From positions 99,283 to 163,282 of the forward strand of contig PLCM01000026.1 of the NCBI GenBank assembly GCA_003134765.1: 64,000 nucleotides of DNA, in the 5' to 3' direction. The notes beneath the pieces are model-generated. The model was not told where the DNA came from. It did no database searches and saw only the letters and a program-made list of their open reading frames with translations. Numbering within the stretch: the first letter of the stretch is position 1; every line of letters starts with the position of its first letter. Positions 33,873 through 42,312 of the stretch are shown here, piece after piece. The DNA comes from Spartobacteria bacterium. Its GTDB lineage: Bacteria; Verrucomicrobiota; Verrucomicrobiia; Chthoniobacterales; UBA10450. A program made the translations under genes and the position numbers.

Positions 33873-34907
33873 ATGGCCCGGGTTCTTCTTCTTTCCTCAA
33901 CTCCGGAAGACGACCAGACTGAATTCAATCTGGCGCCGTTGCACGAGCTCCAGGAATGCGCAGCGCTCGATCGGTTCGGCATTCATTCGGTCGCGAGCGA
34001 TCCGAACGGCGCGGACCTGATCGTCTTCGTGGAATTCTATGGAGGTGGCTGGTACTTCGAACGGGTCCGCCAGCACGCCCTGGTTCGCCAACACCGCGAA
34101 AAATGCTTCCTCTTTTGCGCGAACCCTTTCGTCATTCCATTTCTGCCGGGCATTTATGCCGGGGTCGAAAAGCGGTGGGCCTCGGCGCGGACGCGGCCCG
34201 GATTTTATCTTGGCCGGACCAAGAACAAGTTCACCGATTATACCGCAGCAACGCGCGACCTGCCGTATCTGTTTAGCTTCATGGGATCGGTGAGAAACGC
34301 TCCGATTCGACGGCAGCTCGGCACGCTGAGTCACTCGCGCAGTTTTTTTCAGAACACCACCGCCGATTTCGATCGCATCCTGCTTCGAAAGATGGATCGA
34401 CGCGAGAGGCTGGATTACGACCGCCGATACGCCGAGTTGACCAAGGCGAGCAAGTTCATCCTTTGCCCGAGAGGCGTGAGCGCATCGAGCATCCGATTAT
34501 TCGAAACAATGCGCATGGGCCGGGTGCCGGTGATTCTATCGGATGACTGGGTGCCCCCGCTGGGGCCGCGCTGGGACGAGTTCGCCATTCAGGTGCGCGA
34601 AAGGGACTTTTTAGGAATTCCTCGACTGCTGGAAGAGCGGGAAGCCGAAGCGGTCGAGATGGGTGAACTCGCGCGCAAGGAATGGGAGGAATGGTTCTCG
34701 GACGAGGTTTTGTTTCACAGGCTGGTGGAACTCTGTCTTGATATCAGAAATGAGAGAAAGCTGCCCGAGAGCCTGGGACGCTGGATGGCATATGCGCAAT
34801 ACCTGCGGCCGTTCCATTTCCGCCGACTCGCAGGTGCGACTTATCGCGGTCTTCGCCGGGTTGTCGGCCGCCTGCCGTCCGAGCCGCAAAGCTGTGCCCA
34901 GGAATAG
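33873..34907 (+). CDS. Exostosin-family glycosyltransferase
   Basis: 344 residues. The C-terminal half carries the exostosin (GT47-like) hallmark: KFILCPRGVSASSIRLFETM followed by GRVPVILSDDWVPP, the nucleotide-sugar-binding region. The N-terminal half has DLIVFVEFYG and a DLPYLFSFMGSVRN segment. No signal peptide is seen, so it is likely cytoplasmic, using a nucleotide sugar to extend a glycan or to glycosylate proteins. No other glycan gene is nearby. Target unknown. Confidence 0.8.
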   Translation: MARVLLLSSTPEDDQTEFNLAPLHELQECAALDRFGIHSVASDPNGADLIVFVEFYGGGWYFERVRQHALVRQHREKCFLFCANPFVIPFLPGIYAGVEKRWASARTRPGFYLGRTKNKFTDYTAATRDLPYLFSFMGSVRNAPIRRQLGTLSHSRSFFQNTTADFDRILLRKMDRRERLDYDRRYAELTKASKFILCPRGVSASSIRLFETMRMGRVPVILSDDWVPPLGPRWDEFAIQVRERDFLGIPRLLEEREAEAVEMGELARKEWEEWFSDEVLFHRLVELCLDIRNERKLPESLGRWMAYAQYLRPFHFRRLAGATYRGLRRVVGRLPSEPQSCAQE

Positions 34908-34936
34908 CGGCGCGTCAGTCGTGGCTGGGTCGGCCG

Positions 34937-35323
34937 CTACGCTCCATTCGCCGGTTCCGCCAGCAGGTGCGCGATGGTTTCCTGGATCTCGGCGATACTC
35001 ACCGGCTTCTTGAGGTAGGCATCGCCGCAAATCTTCAACGCTTCCTGGTGATCGGCTTCATCGCCATAGGCCGAGTAGTACAAAATGGGAATGTTTCGAT
35101 GGAGTTCTCGCAGCTTCTGGCAGAGTTCCACACCGGTCCCGTCCGGGAGCCGCACGTCCAGGATGTAGAGATCGAAATTGATTTCCCGAGCAAGCTCGAG
35201 GCCTTCCGCGACGCTCCCCGCCGTGAGGACGCCGTAACCGCAATCCTGGAGGAGAGCGGCCATCATCAGCCGCGTGTCCTGATGATCGTCCACGTGGAGG
35301 ATGCGGGCCTTGGTGCGTTCCAT
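34937..35323 (-). CDS. Single-domain response regulator (REC)
   Basis: 128 residues: ARILHVDDHQDTRLMM (acidic pocket), phosphorylatable Asp in LYILDVRLPDGTG, Ser in YYSAYGD, Lys in YLKKPVS. The stop-to-stop span contains only the receiver domain. It is convergent with the exostosin gene and divergent from a PEP-CTERM-variant gene. Less similar to the other two lone receivers than those are to each other. Confidence 0.85.
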   Translation of the reverse strand: MERTKARILHVDDHQDTRLMMAALLQDCGYGVLTAGSVAEGLELAREINFDLYILDVRLPDGTGVELCQKLRELHRNIPILYYSAYGDEADHQEALKICGDAYLKKPVSIAEIQETIAHLLAEPANGA

Positions 35324-35410
35324 GGGTCATCGCAGAATCAGGCAAGCGGAGGAGAGTGACAAGCAATTAACATGGGGCGGGCCACTGCGAAAATGGGTAC
35401 GGAATTTTTA

Positions 35411-35440
35411 TTGACACACTTGTGCGACCAGAGGCATACC
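35411..35440 (+). promoter_or_regulatory. Possible sigma-70-type promoter
   Basis: TTGACA (35411-35416) is a consensus -35 box. At 17-18 nt distance is only a weak -10 (CATACC). It lies 44 nt before ATG 35484. Confidence 0.3.
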
Positions 35441-35483
35441 TGGGGGCGAAGAGCAGGGAAACACGTTTACCGAGGAAATTCAT

Positions 35484-36152
35484 ATGTTCACGAATCGCAC
35501 CGCCACTATTTTCTGCGCAATCTTGTTCACCGCGTTCGGAGCGCTTTCTTCACGTGCCTCTATCGTATGGGACCTCAATCCGACTCATACAAATGGCGCG
35601 GTAGGATCGAGCAGCCGCACCTATACGAGCTCCGGTTTTTCGATCACAGCCTACGGCTTTGACAACCATGCGGGGATCGGGACTGCGCACGATTTGTTTT
35701 ACAAGGACGGGGCCCCGATCGGCGGCGCTGTAGAAATGGGGCTCGGTCTGGTCAATACGCCGAGCAACGAGCTTCAGGCGGGGCTTCATTTCATTCAGTT
35801 TGATTTCACGTCCGCCCTCGCCGCGGGAATGTTGCATGGCCAAATCAGCGTCGGCAGCGTCCAGCCGAACGAAGAGTTCGCGATTTTTGGATCCAACACC
35901 CTCGGCACGCTCGGAACCCAAGTAGGGGGAGCTTTTGGCAGCACCTTCGACAATCAGTTCATAAGCATTTCGAACTTCGGACAGTTTCGTTTCTATTCGA
36001 TCGAGGCTCTGGCGGACGACGTTTTGCCCGTTGCGGTCGAGGCCGATCTTCCAGCCGTTCCGGAAATGAATGCGATCATGCCGATCGCGGCGTTGCTCCT
36101 ACTTTTATTCTCGACCAACGTCTGGCGCCGACGCGGCCGTTCACCTGCTTAG
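35484..36152 (+). CDS. Secreted protein with VPEMN-type C-terminal sorting tail
   Basis: 222 residues: signal peptide (IFCAILFTAFGALSSRAS), a beta-rich domain (IVWDLNPTHTNGAVGSSS; FTAYGF-like strands), and a C-terminal tripartite tail: AVPEMNAIMP, a hydrophobic helix (IAALLLLLFSTNVW) and RRRGR. The tail has the PEP-CTERM layout but VPEMN replaces VPEP. The gene at 36732 ends VPEIN plus helix plus basic tail, so this is probably a shared variant signal for an exosortase-type enzyme. Located between two lone receiver genes. Confidence 0.75.
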   Translation: MFTNRTATIFCAILFTAFGALSSRASIVWDLNPTHTNGAVGSSSRTYTSSGFSITAYGFDNHAGIGTAHDLFYKDGAPIGGAVEMGLGLVNTPSNELQAGLHFIQFDFTSALAAGMLHGQISVGSVQPNEEFAIFGSNTLGTLGTQVGGAFGSTFDNQFISISNFGQFRFYSIEALADDVLPVAVEADLPAVPEMNAIMPIAALLLLLFSTNVWRRRGRSPA

Positions 36153-36218
36153 CTTCCATTGATATTTCCGGCTTCCACCGCGCGGCTCATTGGGTGAGGG
36201 GGGCGGACGAACCCCTCG

Positions 36219-36608
36219 ATGATCGAACCGAAACATTCACTTCGCGTTCTTTGTGCCGATGACAATGTTCTCGTCTTGGACATGCTCTCGAAGACGTTGC
36301 AATCGGCCGGTCACCAGGTCGAGGTCGCCTTGGATGGACGCGCCGCCGTCTCGCGGGTGGAGGAAGATCCGGACTATTTCCACCTGATCGTAACCGACAC
36401 CCGGATGCCGCGGCTGGATGGTTTTGGAGTGGTGGAACAGGCGCGGTCGGCGGGGTTTGCGGGGCGGATCATCGTTTTCGCCAACTCCCTGAGCCCCGAA
36501 GAGCGGCAGCGTTATATTGAATTGCGCGTCGATCGGGTCATCGATAAGCCCGGCAGGACGGGTGAATTGGTCGGCGCAATCAGCGAACTCGGCGCAAGTT
36601 TGACGTAA
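36219..36608 (+). CDS. Single-domain response regulator (REC)
   Basis: 129 residues: LRVLCADDNVLVLDML acidic pocket, phosphorylatable Asp in IVTDTRMPRLDGFG, Lys in VIDKPGRT. Receiver only. Its closest relative here is the 32875 product. Sits between two genes with VPE(M/I)N tails. No partner kinase adjacent. Confidence 0.85.
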   Translation: MIEPKHSLRVLCADDNVLVLDMLSKTLQSAGHQVEVALDGRAAVSRVEEDPDYFHLIVTDTRMPRLDGFGVVEQARSAGFAGRIIVFANSLSPEERQRYIELRVDRVIDKPGRTGELVGAISELGASLT

Positions 36609-36731
36609 GCCTTGCGGCTACGGGTATTTGGGACGCCTAAAGGCGCAGGTTCCTTCCTCATTGGAACCCGTAATAAGCGCCCGCGCAACAGTTTGCCGCC
36701 AAATCTCGGAGTCTGGCCCGGAAGCAGCTTT

Positions 36732-37553
36732 ATGGAAATTATAATGAGTAGTTTTCCCCGTCGCATCTGCGTTTTTTTAATCTGCTCCGTGGTGCTTACC
36801 ACCAGCGCAAGAGCGGTTATTCTGGACTGGAATTCCGTGGCGTGGTCCCCTGGTTCTATTAGCAATTCGTTTGACGTGGACCCCTCTAATCCCGGAAACG
36901 ATATTACTGTCACTTTCAGCGGGGATACTGGACGGTTTGCCACTGATCCGACCACCGGCATTCAAACTCCTGCTATCGACAGCACAATGGAGGGCGGAAC
37001 GTCACCGGTTCAAAAATCGCTTGATCTCTCGATGGGTCTCACCACCAACAAAGTGATCACGATTACTATTTCGTTTTCGCCACAGTATCTCCAAGGGGTA
37101 AACAACGTTTCATTCTCTATTTTTGGAATCAATAAGGGCGTCGCAATTGATACCATCACAAACATATTGGCGTTGGGAACTGATGGCACCACCCAGATCG
37201 CTCCAACCATCACGAATGTCGGACCCGCGGTGCAGCTCTCGGGAACCGGCCTCGGCCAGACTCTTACAGGCATTGGAGATTCCCCCCACGGTGGACCGGG
37301 CTCGGGGGATGGAAACGCTACGATCAGTTTTGGAAACACTCCAATCCAGAGCATTACCTTTTCTTTTCAAGACGGAACCACTGGGTTTGCCAATTCTCAA
37401 ATCGCTATTTCCAACCTTACATTTTCACCCGTTCCTGAAATCAATCCCGCCGCAGTGTCTGCGGTAAGCTGTCTGCTCGCAGTTGGCCTTACCGTGCTCG
37501 TCAATCGACGCGCCAAGGGCACGGCGAAGACGTCAAAACCGGAGAATTCTTAA
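36732..37553 (+). CDS. Secreted protein with VPEIN-type C-terminal sorting tail
   Basis: 273 residues from ATG 36732 (ATG 36744 is an alternative). Signal peptide (RRICVFLICSVVLTTSARA), then a beta-sandwich-like domain beginning VILDWNSVAWSPGS, rich in Thr, Gly and Asn. The C-terminus has SPVPEINPAAV, a hydrophobic helix (CLLAVGLTVLV) and NRRAKG, followed by a polar tail. Similar layout to the 35484 protein. The stop codon overlaps the stop of the convergent cysteine desulfurase gene by 4 nt. Confidence 0.75.
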   Translation: MEIIMSSFPRRICVFLICSVVLTTSARAVILDWNSVAWSPGSISNSFDVDPSNPGNDITVTFSGDTGRFATDPTTGIQTPAIDSTMEGGTSPVQKSLDLSMGLTTNKVITITISFSPQYLQGVNNVSFSIFGINKGVAIDTITNILALGTDGTTQIAPTITNVGPAVQLSGTGLGQTLTGIGDSPHGGPGSGDGNATISFGNTPIQSITFSFQDGTTGFANSQIAISNLTFSPVPEINPAAVSAVSCLLAVGLTVLVNRRAKGTAKTSKPENS

Positions 37554-38737
37554 ACCGCCGCCGTTTCGCGAGCGGGTGTGGGCGGAGACATCGCCCGCAG
37601 CTTCAAAATAGCCGCGGGAATAATCTCGAGAGCTTTGTCGACATCCGCGTCGGTGTTGAACCGGCCGAACGAGAAACGCATGCTGCCGCGGGTGCGCTCA
37701 GACGACAGGCTCATCGCACGTAAGACGTGGGACGCCTTAAGTGAGCCGGTCCGGCAGGCTGAACCGGCAGAGCAACAGACCTGGTGGCGATCGAACATCA
37801 CGAGCGCCGCGTCCGATTCGATCCCGGTGAAAGAAAGATTCGAGGTGTTTGGCAGCCGAGCCTCGAGGTCACCGTTCACGAACGCATTCGGGATCCGCTC
37901 CAGCAATCCGCTTTCAAACCGGTCACGCATTGCGCGCACCCGGCTGTTTTCCTCGGCCAGCGCCGCCCCTGCGCATTCGGCCGCTTTTCCCAGGGCGACG
38001 ATGGAAGCCACGTTTTCTGTTCCGGCCCGTCGATTGTTTTCCTGGCTCCCGCCGATAACCAGTGGTTTGAAAGCGGAGCGTTTGTTCACGTAAAGCGCAC
38101 CGACCCCTTTCGGCCCATGAAGCTTGTGCGCGGAGAGAGAGAGCGAATTGATCGTCGAGTCCGCCAGACGAACCGGAATTTTTCCCACGGTTTGGATCGC
38201 GTCTGTATGGAAGAGGACACGTTTTCGTCGTGCGATTTCCGCGATTTTTTCCACCGGGAACAACACACCGGTCTCGTTATTAGCCCACATCGCGGTGACG
38301 ATGGCGGTTTGCGGCGTGATCGCGCGTTCCAGTTCCTCCAGGTCCAGGTTCCCATCGCCATTCACTCCGACGACCGTGACGGCGCACCCGCGTTTCGCGA
38401 CTATCTCGCAATGCCGTCGCGTCGCGCTGTGTTCCACCGCGGTTGTCACGACATGACGGCGATTCGGGTCGAGGTGCAGGGCGGAGTTCACCGCCGCATT
38501 GTTCGATTCGGTTCCGCAACTGGTGAAGACGATTTCCCCCGGCTCGCATCCGACCAGGGCCGCCACGCGTTCGCGCGCCAGGTCAATGGCGCGCCGCACC
38601 TGCCGGCCAAAAGTATAGCCGCTCGAGGGATTCCCGTAATACTCCGTCAGAAAAGGCAGCATCTCCTCGATCACCGCCGGATCGAGCTGCGTCGTCGCAT
38701 TATTATCGAGATAAATGATCTGCTCGGCCGCGATCAT
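37550..38737 (-). CDS. Cysteine desulfurase (NifS/IscS family)
   Basis: 395 residues. Features of the PLP-dependent class V fold: LDNNATTQ, the PLP-contacting His (about 103) in AVEHSATRRH, Asp (179) in HTDAIQT, the Schiff-base Lys (205) in SAHKLHGPKG, and Cys 328 in the CCSAGSACRTG loop that accepts the sulfur. It supplies sulfur from cysteine for Fe-S clusters or tRNA thiolation. ATG 38737 is chosen. The open frame upstream to 39244 runs through the LAB_N gene in another frame and is not credible. Whether it is NifS- or IscS-type cannot be told. Confidence 0.9.
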   Translation of the reverse strand: MIAAEQIIYLDNNATTQLDPAVIEEMLPFLTEYYGNPSSGYTFGRQVRRAIDLARERVAALVGCEPGEIVFTSCGTESNNAAVNSALHLDPNRRHVVTTAVEHSATRRHCEIVAKRGCAVTVVGVNGDGNLDLEELERAITPQTAIVTAMWANNETGVLFPVEKIAEIARRKRVLFHTDAIQTVGKIPVRLADSTINSLSLSAHKLHGPKGVGALYVNKRSAFKPLVIGGSQENNRRAGTENVASIVALGKAAECAGAALAEENSRVRAMRDRFESGLLERIPNAFVNGDLEARLPNTSNLSFTGIESDAALVMFDRHQVCCSAGSACRTGSLKASHVLRAMSLSSERTRGSMRFSFGRFNTDADVDKALEIIPAAILKLRAMSPPTPARETAAV

Positions 38738-38790
38738 GGAAGCCGCCAGTCTACGCAACAGCTCTGGGAACGTAAAGGACGGTGTCGCGA

Positions 38791-39132
38791 TCACTCCGGC
38801 GGGCGCGGGGCGTTTCCCGGATGCTGCGGTTCGCGGTGGGTGTAGCGGAAATAGAGATTGCGCAGATAAATCGGCAACGGCATCGCGGTGCTCAGGACGC
38901 CGACGGAATCGCGTTGGTAGATGGCAAAGTAACTGAGCATCAGCAGGCTGCCGAGAGCGCTGCACTCCCAAAAGCCAAAGGGAATCACACTCTTGCGGGC
39001 GCGTTCCGAGGCGATCCATTGGATCAGGAAGCGGAGACCGAACACGAGACTGCCGCTTAAACCGACGATTTTCCACGGATGAATCAAGATCCCAAACACA
39101 TGGGTCTCGGCGAGAAACTGGAAGCTCTTCAT
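38791..39132 (-). CDS. Lipid-A-disaccharide synthase N-terminal domain (LAB_N) protein
   Basis: 113 residues matching LAB_N: GLSGSLVFGLRFLIQWIASERARKS is the family core (RFLxQWxxSERxxKS), followed by VIPFGFWECSALGSLLMLSYF. Three membrane segments. LAB_N is normally fused to, or found near, lipid A synthesis or glycosyltransferase enzymes; here it stands alone, 53 nt upstream of the cysteine desulfurase on the same strand. It may be part of a lipid-transfer system, but this is not evident from the neighbours. Confidence 0.75.
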   Translation of the reverse strand: MKSFQFLAETHVFGILIHPWKIVGLSGSLVFGLRFLIQWIASERARKSVIPFGFWECSALGSLLMLSYFAIYQRDSVGVLSTAMPLPIYLRNLYFRYTHREPQHPGNAPRPPE

Positions 39133-39230
39133 AACGCGCCCAGACTCCGCCAGATCCCCATGCCCGACCAGCTTTTTCCCGAAGAGGAATCCGGCGCTTG
39201 ATCTCCGCGCGAGGCAGGCGAAGAAATCTC

Positions 39231-39680
39231 ATGCCGGATCCCAAAATCCCTTTGTGGAAAATCGCGCTCGCGACGACACCCGAACAGATCGGCCGCTGCT
39301 CTTCCGTGATGCGCGAGCTGCGTCCTCACATCAAAGCGATCGATTTCGCCGCGCGGGTTCTCCAGCAGCAAAAGGAAGGGTATCAACTCGCTTATCTGGA
39401 GCTCGATCGCGCCGTTCGCTCCGTGGCCGGGTTCCGCATTCTCAACCTGCTCTTTTCCGGCCGCACCCTCTACATCGACGATCTGGTCACGGAGGAGTCC
39501 GATCGCTCCCGCGGATTTGGCGCCGCGCTTTTCGACTGGCTCGTTGAGCATGCGAAGGAGAAGGGTTGCGAATATCTGACGCTCGATTCCGGCGTCCAGC
39601 GCTTCGCCGCCCACCGCTTTTATCTCGTCCACGGCATGGAAATCAGCGCCCACCATTTCCAACTCAGGCTGAATTCGTAA
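39231..39680 (+). CDS. GNAT-family N-acetyltransferase
   Basis: 149 residues. The GNAT core includes LYIDDLVTEESDRSRGFGAALFDWL (acetyl-CoA motif A, R-G-F-G-A), then EYLTLDSGVQRFAAHRFYLVHGM, typical of the strand 5-helix 4 region with the final His/Tyr. ATG 39231 gives a normal start; upstream codons are basic and lack a match. Substrate unknown. Divergent from the LAB_N gene and followed by hisC in the same direction with a 94-nt gap. Confidence 0.85.
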   Translation: MPDPKIPLWKIALATTPEQIGRCSSVMRELRPHIKAIDFAARVLQQQKEGYQLAYLELDRAVRSVAGFRILNLLFSGRTLYIDDLVTEESDRSRGFGAALFDWLVEHAKEKGCEYLTLDSGVQRFAAHRFYLVHGMEISAHHFQLRLNS

Positions 39681-39774
39681 TCGTGCCTGGTGGATCGTGC
39701 GCTCCGTCGATCCACCTAACGCTCGGTGACATAGCGACCTGTTCTTCCTGCAATTTCCATCTAAGATTCTGCGC

Positions 39775-40881
39775 ATGCCATCCATCTGGGATTTCGCTAA
39801 CCCGCAGCTGCGCGATCTCGCCGTTTACGAGCCGGGCAAACCGATCGAGGAAACGGCCCGGGAGCTCGGCGCGCATGCCGACGAAATCATCAAACTCGCT
39901 TCGAACGAGAATCCACTGGGACCTTCTCCCAAGGCGCTGGCTGCGATGCGAGAGGCGCTCGAATCCGCCCATCTTTATCCCGATGGCGGAGGTTTTTATC
40001 TGCGCGAAGCGCTCGCGGAACAATTGGGCGTCACCCGCGACCATCTCATTCTCGGGGCCGGTTCGAACGAGATCATTGAGTTTCTCGGCCATGCCTTTCT
40101 CGATCGCGGTGATGACGTCATCGCGTCCGAGCACGCGTTCGTCGCCTACAAACTGGTCGCGGCGGTATTCGGCGCCCGCACGATCGAAGTGCCGAGTTCC
40201 GATTTCCGGCACGATCTCGATGGAATCATCTCTGCGATCACGCCCAAGACGCGCCTGATCTTTGTCGCCAATCCCAACAACCCCACCGGCACGCTCGCGG
40301 GACAGGATGAAATCGACCGGTTCGTCGAGCGCGTTCCGCCTCACATCGTCGTAGTTTTCGATGAAGCTTATTTCGAATATCTCGACGATCCACCGGACAC
40401 ACTGCGGTTTGTTCGCGCCAGCCGGAACGTGGCGGTCCTGCGCACTTTTTCAAAAATCCAGGGCCTCGCCAGTTTGCGCATCGGTTATGGTGTGGCCCGG
40501 CCGGAACTGATTCAGGTGCTGCACAAGACCCGGCAGCCGTTCAACGTCAGCGGCCTCGCTCAGGCCGCGGCGCTGGCCGGTCTCAAGGACAACGATCACC
40601 GGCGCGAGACGAAGCGCATCACCGATGAAGGGCGCGCCTACCTGGAGAAGGAATTCGCGGCCCTCGGTCTGCCCTTCGTGCCGAGCGCGGCAAATTTCGT
40701 TCTCGTGAACGTGGGCGACGGCGGGAAAATCTTCCGCGCGCTGCTTGAACGACGGATCATTGTTCGTGCCCTGAAGGGCTACAACCTCCCGCAGTGGGTT
40801 CGAATTTCGGTCGGTACAATGGAGCAAAATCAGCGATGCATTGCGGCGCTGCGGGAGATCCTGGCGAGCCGGGCGGCGTGA
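39775..40881 (+). CDS. hisC: Histidinol-phosphate aminotransferase
   Basis: 368 residues, normal length for HisC. The N-terminus has LASNENPLGPSPKA. The PLP fold shows NPNNPTGT, FDEAYFEY and the PLP-binding Lys 227 in RTFSKIQGLASLRIGYG, with a C-terminal FRALLERRIIVRAL and RISVG(T/M). HisC converts imidazole-acetol phosphate to histidinol phosphate in histidine biosynthesis; some members use aromatic substrates. First of three plus-strand housekeeping genes (hisC, mnmE, pyrD) with short gaps. Confidence 0.88.
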   Translation: MPSIWDFANPQLRDLAVYEPGKPIEETARELGAHADEIIKLASNENPLGPSPKALAAMREALESAHLYPDGGGFYLREALAEQLGVTRDHLILGAGSNEIIEFLGHAFLDRGDDVIASEHAFVAYKLVAAVFGARTIEVPSSDFRHDLDGIISAITPKTRLIFVANPNNPTGTLAGQDEIDRFVERVPPHIVVVFDEAYFEYLDDPPDTLRFVRASRNVAVLRTFSKIQGLASLRIGYGVARPELIQVLHKTRQPFNVSGLAQAAALAGLKDNDHRRETKRITDEGRAYLEKEFAALGLPFVPSAANFVLVNVGDGGKIFRALLERRIIVRALKGYNLPQWVRISVGTMEQNQRCIAALREILASRAA

Positions 40882-40910
40882 CGTGAAGCTCCTTGGCTAG
40901 GCTCTGCGAA

Positions 40911-42260
40911 ATGACATTTTCTCAAGAAGAGACGATCGCAGCCATTTCCACTCCCGCCGGCGAAGGTGCCATCGCCCTGGTCCGGATTTCGGGCGAGGAA
41001 GCGATTGCCGTGGCCGACAGGATTTTTCGCGGGAACGAAAAGCCGTCGGAAATTCCTTCGCAAACCCAACGGCTCGGCGAGATCGTCGAAGGCGATCGCG
41101 CGATCGATCAGGTGATGCTTTCCGTCCATCGCGCGCCGGCCAGTTACACCGGCGAAAACCTGGTCGAGATCAGTTGTCACGGCGGGATTCTCGTCACCGC
41201 CCACGTGCTCGCTGCCTGTCTTGAGGCCGGCGCTCGCGCGGCCCGGCCGGGTGAGTTCACCGAGCGAGCTTTTCTGAACGGCAAAATGGACCTGACCCAG
41301 GCCGAAGCCGTGATCGATTTGATCCGGGCCCGCACCGACGTGGCCTTGCGCTCGGCGCGCGAACAACTCGAAGGCCGTCTCGGCGCCAGGATCGCTGCGC
41401 TTCGCGGCGAACTCGTTCAACTCCTGGCTCATATCGAAGCCGCCATCGACTTTCCGGAGGAAGGCATCGTTCCCGATGAAGACGCGCGGCTTCGCAGCCG
41501 GCTCGATTCAGTCCGGCAACAAATGCGCGACCTGCTCGCGACGGTGGACCAGGGTCGGATCTTGCGCGAAGGACTCCGCGCTGTGATCTACGGTCCGACG
41601 AACGCCGGGAAATCGAGCCTCCTGAATCGGCTCCTCGGTTACGAACGCGCGATCGTTAGCGAGAAGCCGGGCACCACCCGCGACACGATTGAAGAAGTAA
41701 TCAATCTGCGCGGAATCCCGATTCGCCTGCTCGATACCGCCGGGCTGAGGGAATCAGCGGACGAGATCGAGCGGGAAGGAATCGCGCGGACGGAAAGGTC
41801 GCTCGCTGGCGCCGATCTCCTTCTGGAAGTGCTGGATCGCAATGTCGCGAAACCAGCCGGATTCATGGAGAACAACGCGACCGATCAATCGCATCTCGTG
41901 CTGCTCAATAAGAGCGACCTGACGGAACATCCCGATTGGCAGGGCGTCGACGCCTTGCGGATCTGCTGTCTCACGGAAAACGGACTCGAGGGTCTGGAGG
42001 AAGCGATCATCGAGAAAATTTCGCAACGACATTTGCAACCCGAAAGCGGGGTCGCGATCAATGCGCGCCATCGGGATTGCCTGAGGCGGGCGCTCGCTTC
42101 GTGCGATTTGGCGAGCAGTACGCTGAACGGCCGCCTCGCGCCTGAATATATGGCCGTCGATTTGCGCGCGGCCCTGGGCGCGCTGGATGAAATCACTGGC
42201 GCGGCCGACACCGAGGAAATCCGCGACGCTTTGTTCGCCCAGTTCTGCATCGGCAAATGA
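40911..42260 (+). CDS. mnmE: tRNA uridine-5-carboxymethylaminomethyl modification GTPase
   Basis: 449 residues. The N-terminal domain begins TIAAISTPAGEGAIALVRISG, and helical segments flank a G domain with G1 GPTNAGKSSLLNRLLG, G2 region PGTTRDTIEE, G3 LLDTAGLRES and G4 LLNKSDL. The C-terminus ends FCIGK, the conserved MnmE tail carrying the Cys. With MnmG it modifies wobble U34 of certain tRNAs using 5,10-methylene-THF. ATG 40911 is chosen; upstream TTG 40893 lacks a match. Confidence 0.95.
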   Translation: MTFSQEETIAAISTPAGEGAIALVRISGEEAIAVADRIFRGNEKPSEIPSQTQRLGEIVEGDRAIDQVMLSVHRAPASYTGENLVEISCHGGILVTAHVLAACLEAGARAARPGEFTERAFLNGKMDLTQAEAVIDLIRARTDVALRSAREQLEGRLGARIAALRGELVQLLAHIEAAIDFPEEGIVPDEDARLRSRLDSVRQQMRDLLATVDQGRILREGLRAVIYGPTNAGKSSLLNRLLGYERAIVSEKPGTTRDTIEEVINLRGIPIRLLDTAGLRESADEIEREGIARTERSLAGADLLLEVLDRNVAKPAGFMENNATDQSHLVLLNKSDLTEHPDWQGVDALRICCLTENGLEGLEEAIIEKISQRHLQPESGVAINARHRDCLRRALASCDLASSTLNGRLAPEYMAVDLRAALGALDEITGAADTEEIRDALFAQFCIGK

Positions 42261-42263
42261 ATT

Positions 42264-42296
42264 GTCATCCCGAGCAACGTCGAAGGATCCCGTGGA
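42264..42296. repeat. R3 repeat, single arm
   Basis: GTCATCCCGAGCAACGTCGA followed by AGGATCCCG, in the short mnmE-pyrD gap. It is one of several R3 units in the window. Confidence 0.6.
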
Positions 42297-42312
42297 TTCA
42301 TGTGCAGCCATC

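Noticed and set aside
36714-36729. Sigma-54-like element TGGCCCG-GAAG-CAGCT
   Set aside because: Spacing of GG and GC is right but the expected transcription start would fall past the ATG at 36732.
37784-38845. Plus-strand frame of 353 codons opposite the cysteine desulfurase
   Set aside because: Antisense shadow; the minus-strand product has all the catalytic residues of the NifS family.
38738-39244. N-terminal extension of the cysteine desulfurase frame
   Set aside because: It overlaps the LAB_N gene in another frame and is Arg/Pro-rich without similarity; the family starts at ATG 38737.
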